Source: Microcaldota archaeon
GTDB taxonomy: Archaea > Micrarchaeota > Micrarchaeia > Anstonellales > Anstonellaceae
Reading direction: 5' to 3'
Length of the DNA: 64,000 nt
Assembly (NCBI GenBank): GCA_026414325.1
Contig: JAOAJF010000001.1
Location: 14,898 to 78,897 of the forward strand
The notes beneath the pieces were generated by a model. The model was not told the origin of the DNA and did not search any database. It worked only from the letters and a program-made list of their open reading frames with translations. Both the position numbers and the translations under genes were made by a program. Below are positions 15,301-23,520 of this stretch, one piece after another (within the stretch, counting starts at the first letter, position 1; the number at the start of each line of letters is the position of its first letter).

Positions 15301-17604
15301 ATGGGCTGCAAGCCTTATTATTCTGGTAATAGACTAAATCTAGATTGTCTTAGCTGTGGTTTAGGTTTAGGAACAAACGCCTGCATAAAATCTCATTTAA
15401 AAACAATCTCTTTTTTAACAAAGCCTTGGAAAACAATGAGATATGAAGAGTTTAATGCAATTGAATTAGATGAAGAAAAAACAAAAATATTTACTGAATA
15501 TATTGGTGTAGTAAGACAGCTAGAGCGCTTGCTACTAGATCAAAAAATATATGGCCATCCATCTGATGATTTTCACAATCAGCGAAGACAAATTTTAAAA
15601 GAATTTTATGAAACTCTTTTTCAAAATCCAGCTCTAGCGGTAAAAATTTTAGAGGATTACTCTGAGCCGCAACACACAAAATCCTTTTATTTACAAAGCC
15701 AAGAAGAGTTTTTTGCCTGGAAAGAAGGAATTTTAGATGCATTCAAAAAAACAAAGATGTACAAACTTTCCTTAGAGCAAAATGATCTTAGAAAGCTTTT
15801 TTTATCTATTCTTGGTTTAGCTCCCACTCCATTTTCCGAGGCATTTGTTCGAACCATACCTCCAAATGCTAAAGAAGTAGAAGGAGGCAAATATTCTCTA
15901 GATTTTGGAATTAATGTTGAGATTTACTTTTTGGAAGGAAAAGATACCTACTTATATGTGCAAAAAAATCCAATTATAGAAAATCTAAGCGAGCCTCTTA
16001 CTCAGATGCTTAAAGAAACAATCGAAATAGAATTAAAAAAATTAAAAGAAAATGTTGATTACAAATCTTATTATGATGAAAAGTTTAATGAATTTCGCCA
16101 ACACTTCTTAGACCTATGTTCAATTAAAGGCTATTCGGTTGATTCCCAAACTGTTGTTGCTATGGCTAGAGAAGCAGCAAACTGGGTTGCAGGTTTAGGC
16201 TCTCCAATTGAAAATATTGCTCTTGATTCAAAAAACATTACTGATATTTATATTGATTCGCAAAATTCTGCTATTTATTTAGAACACCAAAAATTTGGGC
16301 TTTGTCACACTCTCTGGCAGTATGACAAAGAAGCACTTGAAAGAGCCTTTTTAAATATTGTATCTTCTTTAGAAGGAAGAAGAAGATTTGACGAGCAAAA
16401 TCCAGTGGTAGATGTGATGCTAACTAGGCTTTCAATGAGATGCCACTTACAACGCCCACCAGCAACGTTCGGTGATTTACAAGCAGCTCTCAGAATTATG
16501 AAACAAGAACCATTCACTTATCCAGAATATCTTTCTTACAAAAGTTTAACTCCGTTCTTTGCAGGTTATGATGATCTAATGATAAGCTTAGGTTTTTCAG
16601 AGGCAGTCTTAGGCCTCAAAGGTGTTGGTAAAACAGCTTTTACCTCAGCTAAAATAGCAGCCATCGGACCAAAAAAAAGAATACTTCCTATAGAGGATAT
16701 TGAAGAAATTCCAGTTAATGCTTATAGAAAGCACGGCTTTCATATTGGTGCAATTAGAGTAAGTCCCTCTGATAGGGATGATGTTATTCAAACAAGTAAT
16801 GAGCTAGACTTAGTTTCTATGACCAATGCTGCTCTAAGAATGGGAGATGCCTGTGTTATTATCAACGAGATTCGCTCCAGAACAGCAATACAAGGAGTAA
16901 TTAATATGCTTAATACCCAACCAGGAATATTTTTGCTTTATAACCTGCATGCCCAATCAATCAAAGATATCCAAGATCGTTTAGAGCTAGTTTTTGGAAT
17001 TCCTGCTTCTGCAATGTTTTCTACAGACCGCTACACATTTTTAAAGAAAGTTAATTTCGAAGGAAGAGAGGTGTTTAGATTAGTAGGTTATCAATTTGAG
17101 TCAGATTTAGAAAAAAGAGAATTTGTTAGTGTGTTTAATTTTGTTAGGGGAAAAACAATTAATGATAGTGTTTTGGAATGCTTATTTTGTAAAAATAAAG
17201 AAGCCTCTTCAAGGGACCTATATAACATAAGTTTAGAAAAACTCTCTAAAGAGCTTAATTTGGCTTTTGTTCCACCAGCTCTAAAAAGAAGAGCAGAAGA
17301 AACAAACATCCCAATAAATAACTATATTATGTATGCCTTCTTTAAAGGTAAACTCTATGATCTAATCTATAAATCTTTTCTAAAATATAAAAACGACTCT
17401 ATATTAAAATTAGATTTTGTATTAAAATGCAATGATTTTGCTAACCGATTAATCTGGCCAATTATTAGCAAAGAAGAAAACATCAACTGGGCAGATATAG
17501 ATAAAACACTTGTCGAAAGCTTTGATCTCTTATTGGAGCGAGAATTAAAAGTATGGGAAGAAGAACAAATTAAAACAGGTAAAAAACAAAGAAAAAATAA
17601 TTAA
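15301..17604 (+). CDS. VirB11/GspE-type secretion ATPase with N-terminal cysteine cluster
   Basis: 767-residue ATPase that would power assembly of a pilus or secretion apparatus at the inner face of the membrane. The P-loop is GLKGVGKTAF (about residues 440-449), preceded by the N-terminal-domain RPPATFGDLQAALRI stretch. Walker B/Asp-box functions are covered by RMGDACVIINEIRS, and HAQSIKDIQDRL is the His box. Distinctive is the N-terminus, MGCKPYYSGNRLNLDCLSCG then a further cysteine near 28: four cysteines that may bind zinc or an iron-sulphur cluster. A TTTATTTT box 26.5 bases upstream supports a leaderless start. Neighbouring VirB4-like and pilin-like genes suggest one system. Confidence 0.88.
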   Translation: MGCKPYYSGNRLNLDCLSCGLGLGTNACIKSHLKTISFLTKPWKTMRYEEFNAIELDEEKTKIFTEYIGVVRQLERLLLDQKIYGHPSDDFHNQRRQILKEFYETLFQNPALAVKILEDYSEPQHTKSFYLQSQEEFFAWKEGILDAFKKTKMYKLSLEQNDLRKLFLSILGLAPTPFSEAFVRTIPPNAKEVEGGKYSLDFGINVEIYFLEGKDTYLYVQKNPIIENLSEPLTQMLKETIEIELKKLKENVDYKSYYDEKFNEFRQHFLDLCSIKGYSVDSQTVVAMAREAANWVAGLGSPIENIALDSKNITDIYIDSQNSAIYLEHQKFGLCHTLWQYDKEALERAFLNIVSSLEGRRRFDEQNPVVDVMLTRLSMRCHLQRPPATFGDLQAALRIMKQEPFTYPEYLSYKSLTPFFAGYDDLMISLGFSEAVLGLKGVGKTAFTSAKIAAIGPKKRILPIEDIEEIPVNAYRKHGFHIGAIRVSPSDRDDVIQTSNELDLVSMTNAALRMGDACVIINEIRSRTAIQGVINMLNTQPGIFLLYNLHAQSIKDIQDRLELVFGIPASAMFSTDRYTFLKKVNFEGREVFRLVGYQFESDLEKREFVSVFNFVRGKTINDSVLECLFCKNKEASSRDLYNISLEKLSKELNLAFVPPALKRRAEETNIPINNYIMYAFFKGKLYDLIYKSFLKYKNDSILKLDFVLKCNDFANRLIWPIISKEENINWADIDKTLVESFDLLLERELKVWEEEQIKTGKKQRKNN

Positions 17605-17627
17605 ATCTAAATTTTCAAATTTTTTAT

Positions 17628-18701
17628 ATGGGCCTTGTCGATAAACTAAAAGAATTAGAAGAGGAGCTAGCTAGAACACAAAAAAATAAAGCAACAGAAT
17701 TTCATATAGGAGTTTTAAAATCAAAAATTGCAAAAATAAAAAAAGAGCTCTCTAGTCCAAAAAAGGCTGGAAAAAGAAGCACTGGTTTTTTAATAAAAAA
17801 AGCTGGGGATGCTACTGTTGCTTTAGTAGGTTTACCTTCAACTGGAAAATCAACATTGCTAAATGCGCTAACTGGGGCAAGGTCTAAAACAGCAGAATAT
17901 GCATTTACTACTTTAAATTGCATTCCAGGTACACTAGATTATAAGGGAGCAAAAATACAAATATTAGACCTCCCAGGAATAGTAGAAGGAGCAAAAGATG
18001 GGGTTGGAAGAGGAAAAGAAGTAATTGCTGCTGCAAAAGCAGCAGATTTAATTTTACTTGTTTTAGATGTTTTTCAACCTTTTTTTAGGGATAAATTAGT
18101 AAAAGAATTATACAATAGTGGAATAAGGCTAGATTCTTCACCCCCACAAATTAGTTTAGAAAAAAGAAAAACAGGCGGAATTCAAATTACTTCAATGGTA
18201 AAAGAACAGGGCATAACAGATAAATTAATAATAGCTATATTAAAAGAATACTCGATTTTTAATGCACATATTATTCTTCACCAAAAAATTACAGAAGATG
18301 AGCTAATAGACTTTTTAGATAAAACAGCAGTTTATATTCCCTCTATTACTGTTATAAACAAAATCGATTTAAAAGAGCCACCAGCAGATATTAATTTTGA
18401 TTATATTGCAATAAGTGCTCAAAACAACGTCGGTCTAGATTTATTAAAAGAAAAAATTTTTCAAAAACTTAATCTTATTAGAATTTATACTCGCTCGAAA
18501 TTTAGAGAAGAAGATGATATCCCTCTTATGATTAGAAAGGGTCAAACTGTAGCAGATGTGTGTAAAAAAATTCACAAAGACTTATATGCTAATTTTAAAT
18601 ACGCTTTGGTATGGGGAAAATCTGTAAAATTTCCTGCGCAAAAAGTTGGTCTAGAACATGTTTTAGAAGATGGTGATGTTATTCAAATAATAAAAAAATA
18701 A
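17628..18701 (+). CDS. drg: DRG-family developmentally regulated GTP-binding protein
   Basis: Ribosome-associated GTPase of the OBG group. An N-terminal helix-turn-helix-like charged segment (1-50) precedes G1 GLPSTGKST (about 66-74), G2 within YAFTTLNCIPG, G3 DLPGIVEGAKDGVGRGKEV (about 110-128), the S5D2L insert (about 165-235) and G4 INKIDL. The C-terminal TGS domain covers about 285-357 (PLMIRKGQTVADVCKKIH to EDGDVIQII). Length and order match archaeal DRG exactly. It begins 23 bases after the secretion ATPase, with its own TATA-like box (TAATTAAA) 27.5 bases upstream. Confidence 0.95.
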   Translation: MGLVDKLKELEEELARTQKNKATEFHIGVLKSKIAKIKKELSSPKKAGKRSTGFLIKKAGDATVALVGLPSTGKSTLLNALTGARSKTAEYAFTTLNCIPGTLDYKGAKIQILDLPGIVEGAKDGVGRGKEVIAAAKAADLILLVLDVFQPFFRDKLVKELYNSGIRLDSSPPQISLEKRKTGGIQITSMVKEQGITDKLIIAILKEYSIFNAHIILHQKITEDELIDFLDKTAVYIPSITVINKIDLKEPPADINFDYIAISAQNNVGLDLLKEKIFQKLNLIRIYTRSKFREEDDIPLMIRKGQTVADVCKKIHKDLYANFKYALVWGKSVKFPAQKVGLEHVLEDGDVIQIIKK

Positions 18702-18704
18702 AAA

Positions 18705-19244
18705 CTAAGTTCGCACACTCTTTTTCAAATATTCAAAAAAGTCCTTCTCACTTTTTTCTCTATACTCTGCATTCCATTTTCTAATAATTTTATTGTGCTC
18801 TTCTATTTCAAACTTAAAAACAGCTAAGGCTTCTTTTATTTTATAATTATCTATCTCTTTTTCAGTCCATTTTCTTGGGCAAATAAAATTTTTTACATAT
18901 TTTAATTCTCCATTCTTGTCCATTTCAAAAAAAGGATAGACCTTACACACTAAAGGATGGGCTGGCCAAATTAGGCATATTTGTTGATCAAAAAATATGC
19001 AGCTATTATTAAACCTCTTTAAAACAAGAAGCATTTGTTTTAAGTTCCTTTTTTGATCCATAAAAAAAATTGGAAAAAAATTTTTTTCATCAGTTTTGTT
19101 ATATTCTATAAGAGTGCTAAATTGTTCTATATCTTTACCAGTCGCTTTCTTTATTCTAAAAAGATCAAAAATTGTTAGAGGAACTATGAATTTTTCACAG
19201 CATTTTCTGCTGCATTCTTTACAAGGGCTTTGTAAGTTTACCAT
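18705..19244 (-). CDS. YkgJ-family cysteine cluster protein
   Basis: 179 residues. N-terminal CKECSRKCCEKF gives four cysteines in the CxxCxxxCC arrangement and a later PLVCKVYPF corresponds to the CRxYPF motif of the YkgJ family, thought to bind zinc or an iron-sulphur cluster; NFICPRKW adds one more. The rest is helical and charged. Function of the family is unknown. Convergent with drg (3 bases) and divergent from the next gene with 48 bases between starts. Confidence 0.83.
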   Translation of the reverse strand: MVNLQSPCKECSRKCCEKFIVPLTIFDLFRIKKATGKDIEQFSTLIEYNKTDEKNFFPIFFMDQKRNLKQMLLVLKRFNNSCIFFDQQICLIWPAHPLVCKVYPFFEMDKNGELKYVKNFICPRKWTEKEIDNYKIKEALAVFKFEIEEHNKIIRKWNAEYREKSEKDFFEYLKKSVRT

Positions 19245-19262
19245 ATTTTTCCCTGGGTTATA

Positions 19263-19270
19263 TTTAAAAA
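19263..19270. promoter_or_regulatory. TATA box between divergent genes (YkgJ type and 19293 gene)
   Basis: TTTAAAAA lies between starts at 19244 (minus) and 19293 (plus). It is centred 26-27 bases from the plus start and about 22-23 from the minus start, so one AT element may serve both directions. Confidence 0.4.
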
Positions 19271-19292
19271 TACCATTAACTTTTTATTTTAT

Positions 19293-19661
19293 ATGGCATT
19301 TGCTTCTGAATATCAAGAAAACATAGTTAAAAAAACATTTAGTGAAGAAAAACATATACTTGACATAACTGAATTTCTGAATAAACTTATTTCGTTTCTT
19401 TCTAAAGTAAATCAAAACTCTTCTCAAAATCCTTTACAATCATTTACTTTACAACTATTATCTGGTTTAAATCCTTTTAATATTTCTAAGGTTATAATAG
19501 AAGAAAAGCATGGGAATAAAAAAACCCTCTGTATAAATATATTTTTTAAAAATTCTTCTGAACCTTTAACTGTTAATATTAATGAGGGCGGGGTAGTTAT
19601 TTTTAATAACAAAGAATTTTTAAGTTGTAATGGAAAAGAGCTAATCTTTACAAAAAGTTGA
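19293..19661 (+). CDS. Hypothetical protein, 122 residues
   Basis: Soluble protein with a helical first half (to about 60) and a strand-rich second half (FNISKVIIEEKHGNKKTLCI, INIFF, PLTVNINEGGVVIFN). It is leaderless by its TATA spacing. It is followed 11 bases later by the metallo-beta-lactamase hydrolase. Not recognised. Confidence 0.62.
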   Translation: MAFASEYQENIVKKTFSEEKHILDITEFLNKLISFLSKVNQNSSQNPLQSFTLQLLSGLNPFNISKVIIEEKHGNKKTLCINIFFKNSSEPLTVNINEGGVVIFNNKEFLSCNGKELIFTKS

Positions 19662-19672
19662 GGTGTTTTTAG

Positions 19673-20302
19673 ATGGGCTCTACTTTTTTTGGTCCTATCA
19701 AAATAACTCTTTTTGCTCATGCTTCTTTACTGCTTTCCTTTGAGCAAATAAATTTTTATATCGACCCCTATGTTATTCCAAAAAATGCTCCTGTAGCAGA
19801 TGCAATTTTTTTTACTCATGAGCATTTTGATCATCTCTCTCTACCAAAAAATATTGTTGGCCCAAACACAAAAGTTTTTGCAAAAGGAGGGAAAATTCCT
19901 TCAATACAACTTGAGATTGGTCAGAAGTTTAAGGTTTCTGATGTATTAGTAGAAGTAGTTCATGCTTATAATGTGAATAAACCATTTCATCCGAAGGGTT
20001 TTGGGGCAGGATTTATTTTTTCTTTTCCAACTTCTCCAAAGCCAACTAGAGTTTATGTTGCAGGAGATACTGATCTTATAGAAGAGATGAAAAATTATTC
20101 TGCAGATGTTGCAATTGTACCTATTGGTGGAACGTATACCATGAACGCCGAGCAAGCAGCAAAAGCAATTAGTATTCTAAAACCAAAATTAGCAATTCCT
20201 TATCATTACAATTATTTACAGGAAACAGCTGCTGATCCAAAAGAATTTGAAAGATTGGTAAAGTTTTTTATACCTCAAACAGAAGTAAAAATTTTGTTTT
20301 AA
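19673..20302 (+). CDS. Metallo-beta-lactamase-fold hydrolase (UPF0173/YtkL type)
   Basis: 209 residues with every metal-site element intact: HEHFDH (about 50-55), a histidine in VVHAYNVNKPFH, YVAGDTD near 125, VPIGGTYTMN and the C-terminal IPYHYN. The substrate of this family is not established; a phosphodiester or other small ester is likely. GGTG lies eight bases before the ATG. It is the functional counterpart of the degenerate protein at 2532-3209, sharing the same order of motifs. Upstream of the VirB4-like pair with ten bases' spacing. Confidence 0.9.
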   Translation: MGSTFFGPIKITLFAHASLLLSFEQINFYIDPYVIPKNAPVADAIFFTHEHFDHLSLPKNIVGPNTKVFAKGGKIPSIQLEIGQKFKVSDVLVEVVHAYNVNKPFHPKGFGAGFIFSFPTSPKPTRVYVAGDTDLIEEMKNYSADVAIVPIGGTYTMNAEQAAKAISILKPKLAIPYHYNYLQETAADPKEFERLVKFFIPQTEVKILF

Positions 20303-20311
20303 GGTGAAGAA

Positions 20312-21097
20312 ATGGAAAAAATCCAGCAAATTCATCTTATTTTAGCACTCATCGTTATTGGAGTTTTATCAATTATTTTTGCATATGCTTCTCAAAACTC
20401 GTTTTTATTTTTATTTGCATCGATCTCTTTCGTCTTGGGTTTAATTATTTTTAGATGGGGATATTTTCTAGGACCTCTTCTAACCTCTTTTACAAAAACC
20501 TCTATAAAATTAGGTGATTATGAGCTTTCTCCAGCTCAAGACGCAATTTTAAAAAGAACAGCAAATGGATACTATGCTTCAATGTATTTATCAATCGCTC
20601 TTAAAGATTCCTCAACATTTAAAACAGAGAGCCAAAATTTAATGCTAATTCAAACTTTTGAAAAAGCGATCACCTCATTGAGACACACTACAAAAATTTC
20701 TCTTCTAATTACAAATGTCGATGTCTCAGAATTTTTAGAAAAACTAATAGAAAAGCGCTCGCTTGCAGAGCAAAAGCGCTCGCAGCTAAAGCCTAACTCT
20801 GCACAAGCAGCAATATTAGATAGAGAAATCGAGTCGTATAATTCTCAAATAAAGCAATTAAGTAGCGGGCAAAAACCAATGCAGGTTTTAGCATATGCTC
20901 AAGTAACTGCCTTTGGTGCAACAAAATCAGAGGCATTAGCAAAAGTAAAAAACTATGCTCAGCAAACAGCAGCAGTTTTGGCAAATTCTCTAGCTACTGA
21001 AGTTGTTATTTTAAACGGGCGAGATATTTTAAATTGTTTTGAATGGGAAATAATCTCTCCTGCTTCAAAAGAAGATATCTCCAGCGAATTATTATAA
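20312..21097 (+). CDS. Membrane protein resembling VirB3/VirB4 N-terminal region
   Basis: 261 residues. Two close membrane helices (about 8-27 and 30-50) precede a soluble alpha/beta domain. The soluble part (ISLLITNVDVSEFLEKLIEKR, a charged helical hairpin with Arg/Lys/Gln, MQVLAYAQVTAFGATKSEAL, then AVLANSLATEVVILNGRDI) follows the order of the N-terminal domain of VirB4/TraC proteins, which precedes the ATPase domain in one chain in bacteria. The gene immediately before a VirB4-like ATPase that lacks this domain supports a split protein. GGTGA lies six bases before the ATG. Assignment is inferred from pattern, not certain. Confidence 0.6.
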   Translation: MEKIQQIHLILALIVIGVLSIIFAYASQNSFLFLFASISFVLGLIIFRWGYFLGPLLTSFTKTSIKLGDYELSPAQDAILKRTANGYYASMYLSIALKDSSTFKTESQNLMLIQTFEKAITSLRHTTKISLLITNVDVSEFLEKLIEKRSLAEQKRSQLKPNSAQAAILDREIESYNSQIKQLSSGQKPMQVLAYAQVTAFGATKSEALAKVKNYAQQTAAVLANSLATEVVILNGRDILNCFEWEIISPASKEDISSELL

Positions 21098-21149
21098 ACA
21101 AAGATAGAAAAAATTATTAATTTACAAAATTTATATTCTATTGGTTTTT

Positions 21150-22631
21150 ATGGCTAGATTAAAATTAGAAAATGTTTTTTCTTCAACCCTTGCTCAAAGA
21201 AGGTTTTTGCTCAGACCAGCAGAACCAGATGTAAAGGACCTAATGCCAAAAAGCCACGAAGGGATTTATCTTGGTAGGACCCAAATATTAAATGTTCCTG
21301 TTTTTTGGGATGCAGAAAATCTAACTAATCCTCACATTGCAGTAGTAGGAATGACCGGCTCTGGAAAATCTTTTTTTATCAAAACTTTTATTACAAGGGC
21401 ATTTAAACAATGGGGAACCTCTTCATTAATCTTAGATTGGGCAGGGGAGTACACTCCTTGGGTAGAAAGGGCAGGGGGAGCCGTTTACTCTCCAGGGCAG
21501 AATTGTTCTTTAAATGTTTTGGCAATAGATATAAAGACAAAAGGTTCTAAAAAAGAAGCAATTTTTTCAAAAATTCAGCGCCTGCTTTCTTCCTTTACTC
21601 TTTTATGTAATCTAAGTACAAAACAACAAGCTCTATTAAAAAAAGTTTTAGAATTAAGCTACAAAAAGAAAAAGAACCCAACGATAGAAGACCTGTCTTT
21701 AATTATTGAAAAATTAAAAAAATCAAATCCAGACTCAGATTATGAGCTTCTTTTATTGCAGATGGAAAAATTCAAATTCAGAACAAAAAATTTGCCTCAA
21801 ATAAACCTAGACGCTTTAATAAAAAAAGGCTTGGTTTCAGTTGATTTATCCAAATTAGATAGTGAAGAGCACAGATCTTTAATAGCACTTTTAATTTTAC
21901 AATATGCAAAAGAACAAATGCGCCTAGAAGGACTTTCAAAAGATAAAAAAATAAAACTACTAATAGTGGCGGACGAAGCTTGGAAAATAGCCCAGGATGA
22001 TCGTTCTGATTTAGTTCAGATACTACGAGAGGGAAGAAAGTATTCTTTTGCTATTATCGTGGCCTCCCAAAATCCTTCTGATATCTCGCCAACTATTCTG
22101 TCCAATGTTGCAACTTTAGCTGTCTTTAGGCTAATGCATGCAGATTTTAGAGACTCGTTACTAAAATCTCTTAATTGCCCAAAAGAAGTTTCTATTCAAA
22201 TAGAAAAATTTAAAGTAGGTCAAGCTCTTTTTAGACTAGCTTGGGCAATACCCTCAAACTATGATGGCCCTTTTATTATTTCTAGAATAGAAGGTGAGGT
22301 TTCAACAGATTTTATAATATTGGTGGTGAATGATATGGAAGTTCCAATAGAGCGTGAGACTCTCTCTGCTAAATTGTTCAATTTAGGTTGCTCAAACTCT
22401 CAGATCTCCCAAGTAATAAGTGCATTTGAAGAAAATGACAAAAGGCTAAACGTAGAATTTTTTTGTAGGATTTTACTCTCCTTTGGCTTAAGCCGTTCTG
22501 TAGTATTAAATCTTTTAAGAGATTTTGGTTTGAAAGACGAGCAACTTGTTAACATTTTCTCTCGACTAGAAGCAAGCGCATTAAATGTTCCTCCATCAAA
22601 ATTAGCAAACCTGGTGATTAAAGATGAGTGA
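21150..22631 (+). CDS. VirB4/HerA-type ATPase
   Basis: 493-residue ATPase of the HerA-FtsK superfamily. Opening GIYLGRTQILNVPVFWD and NPHIAVVGMTGSGKSFF (P-loop about 70-77) are typical of VirB4/TraC-like proteins; the LDWAGEY, the Walker B LLIVADEAWKIAQ and REGRKYSFAIIVASQNPSDI (sensor/arginine finger area) follow. The C-terminal third is helical and specific to this lineage. It probably powers transport or pilus dynamics at the membrane with the preceding protein. I use the ATG at 21150 instead of an upstream TTG. The next gene overlaps its stop by eight bases. Confidence 0.85.
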   Translation: MARLKLENVFSSTLAQRRFLLRPAEPDVKDLMPKSHEGIYLGRTQILNVPVFWDAENLTNPHIAVVGMTGSGKSFFIKTFITRAFKQWGTSSLILDWAGEYTPWVERAGGAVYSPGQNCSLNVLAIDIKTKGSKKEAIFSKIQRLLSSFTLLCNLSTKQQALLKKVLELSYKKKKNPTIEDLSLIIEKLKKSNPDSDYELLLLQMEKFKFRTKNLPQINLDALIKKGLVSVDLSKLDSEEHRSLIALLILQYAKEQMRLEGLSKDKKIKLLIVADEAWKIAQDDRSDLVQILREGRKYSFAIIVASQNPSDISPTILSNVATLAVFRLMHADFRDSLLKSLNCPKEVSIQIEKFKVGQALFRLAWAIPSNYDGPFIISRIEGEVSTDFIILVVNDMEVPIERETLSAKLFNLGCSNSQISQVISAFEENDKRLNVEFFCRILLSFGLSRSVVLNLLRDFGLKDEQLVNIFSRLEASALNVPPSKLANLVIKDE

Positions 22632-23325
22632 AACTAATCAAACAAAATTTTTATTTCCAATCTCATTTCAAAAAACACCTTCTCAATGGGCAAAAAGCTT
22701 GGCAAATTTAGGCTTTTCAAAAATTTCTCAAACAAACACTGACTTAACTTTGTATTATACTTTAGCAGAAGATGCACATGGTGCAGAATATGAATCAATT
22801 CGAATAAAAATAACAAAAAATTCCTTAGAGCTTGAAATATTAGGAGAGCCAAAAAACTTTGTTAAAAGAAAGTTAGAAGGCTTAAAACTCAGCCTTTTAG
22901 TTATCTCGATATTAAAAGAAGAGGAGCAATATTCTAAACTCTTTGCAGCTGTAGTTTCTTTAATAGAAGAGGCAACTGCTCTTATAGACTTTAAATCTAT
23001 TTTAGTATTAGAAGAAAATAATAAATTAAAAGAAGAAAACAACAACTTAAATAAAAAATTGCAAATTGCTTTAGCAGAAAAAGAAAATCTAACAAAACAA
23101 CTTATGCAGCATAGCATTAAAATTTCTGAGCTAAATACAAGATTACAAAAATTGCTAGAAATCCCAGATGAAGTAATCCAGGATGAATTGCTCGAATGGC
23201 TCAAGGCCCATAATGGGGAAATAAATATATCCGAATTTTGCATTCGCTATTCTTGTAATCCTCAACGAGCTTTAGAAAATCTTGACAAATTAGCAAAAAT
23301 GGGAAAAATTAGTAGGGTGCAATAA
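22624..23325 (+). CDS. Coiled-coil protein with C-terminal winged helix
   Basis: 233 residues in three parts: an N-terminal alpha/beta domain (1-105), a coiled coil (about 125-180, LVLEENNKLKEENNNLNKKL and onward), and a winged-helix-like end (QDELLEWLKAHNGEINISEF to ALENLDKLAKMGKISRV). The start overlaps the ATPase stop (ATGAGTGA), indicating translational coupling, so it probably works with the VirB4-like ATPase as an adaptor. No family recognised. Confidence 0.72.
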   Translation: MSETNQTKFLFPISFQKTPSQWAKSLANLGFSKISQTNTDLTLYYTLAEDAHGAEYESIRIKITKNSLELEILGEPKNFVKRKLEGLKLSLLVISILKEEEQYSKLFAAVVSLIEEATALIDFKSILVLEENNKLKEENNNLNKKLQIALAEKENLTKQLMQHSIKISELNTRLQKLLEIPDEVIQDELLEWLKAHNGEINISEFCIRYSCNPQRALENLDKLAKMGKISRVQ

Positions 23326-23508
23326 ATGAAAAAAAAGCTAAGAAGGGTAGTGGTGCATTCTGAAAAAAGAAAAGAAAAAGAGGAAAAAACCATTTACAAA
23401 TTTATTGTAAAAGACCCAACCTTAACTAAATACAAGTTTGTTGTTCACTCTCCATTTAGCATAGAGTCTTTAATAAAAAGAATAAATTATCTTATAAAAA
23501 AACAATAA
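23326..23508 (+). CDS. Small basic protein, 60 residues
   Basis: The ATG follows the preceding TAA directly, so it is the last gene of the VirB4 row or a link to pheT 12 bases downstream. The first 20 residues are strongly basic (MKKKLRRVVVHSEKRKEKEE) and the rest has strand-helix character (KYKFVVHSPFSIESLIKRIN). Unrecognised; nucleic-acid binding is only a guess from charge. Confidence 0.6.
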   Translation: MKKKLRRVVVHSEKRKEKEEKTIYKFIVKDPTLTKYKFVVHSPFSIESLIKRINYLIKKQ

Positions 23509-23520
23509 AAGGTATTTTCA

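Noticed and set aside
22755..23243. 162-residue minus-strand frame
   Set aside because: Lies wholly opposite the coiled-coil gene that is translationally coupled to the ATPase; Ser/Phe-rich composition is typical of antisense shadow.
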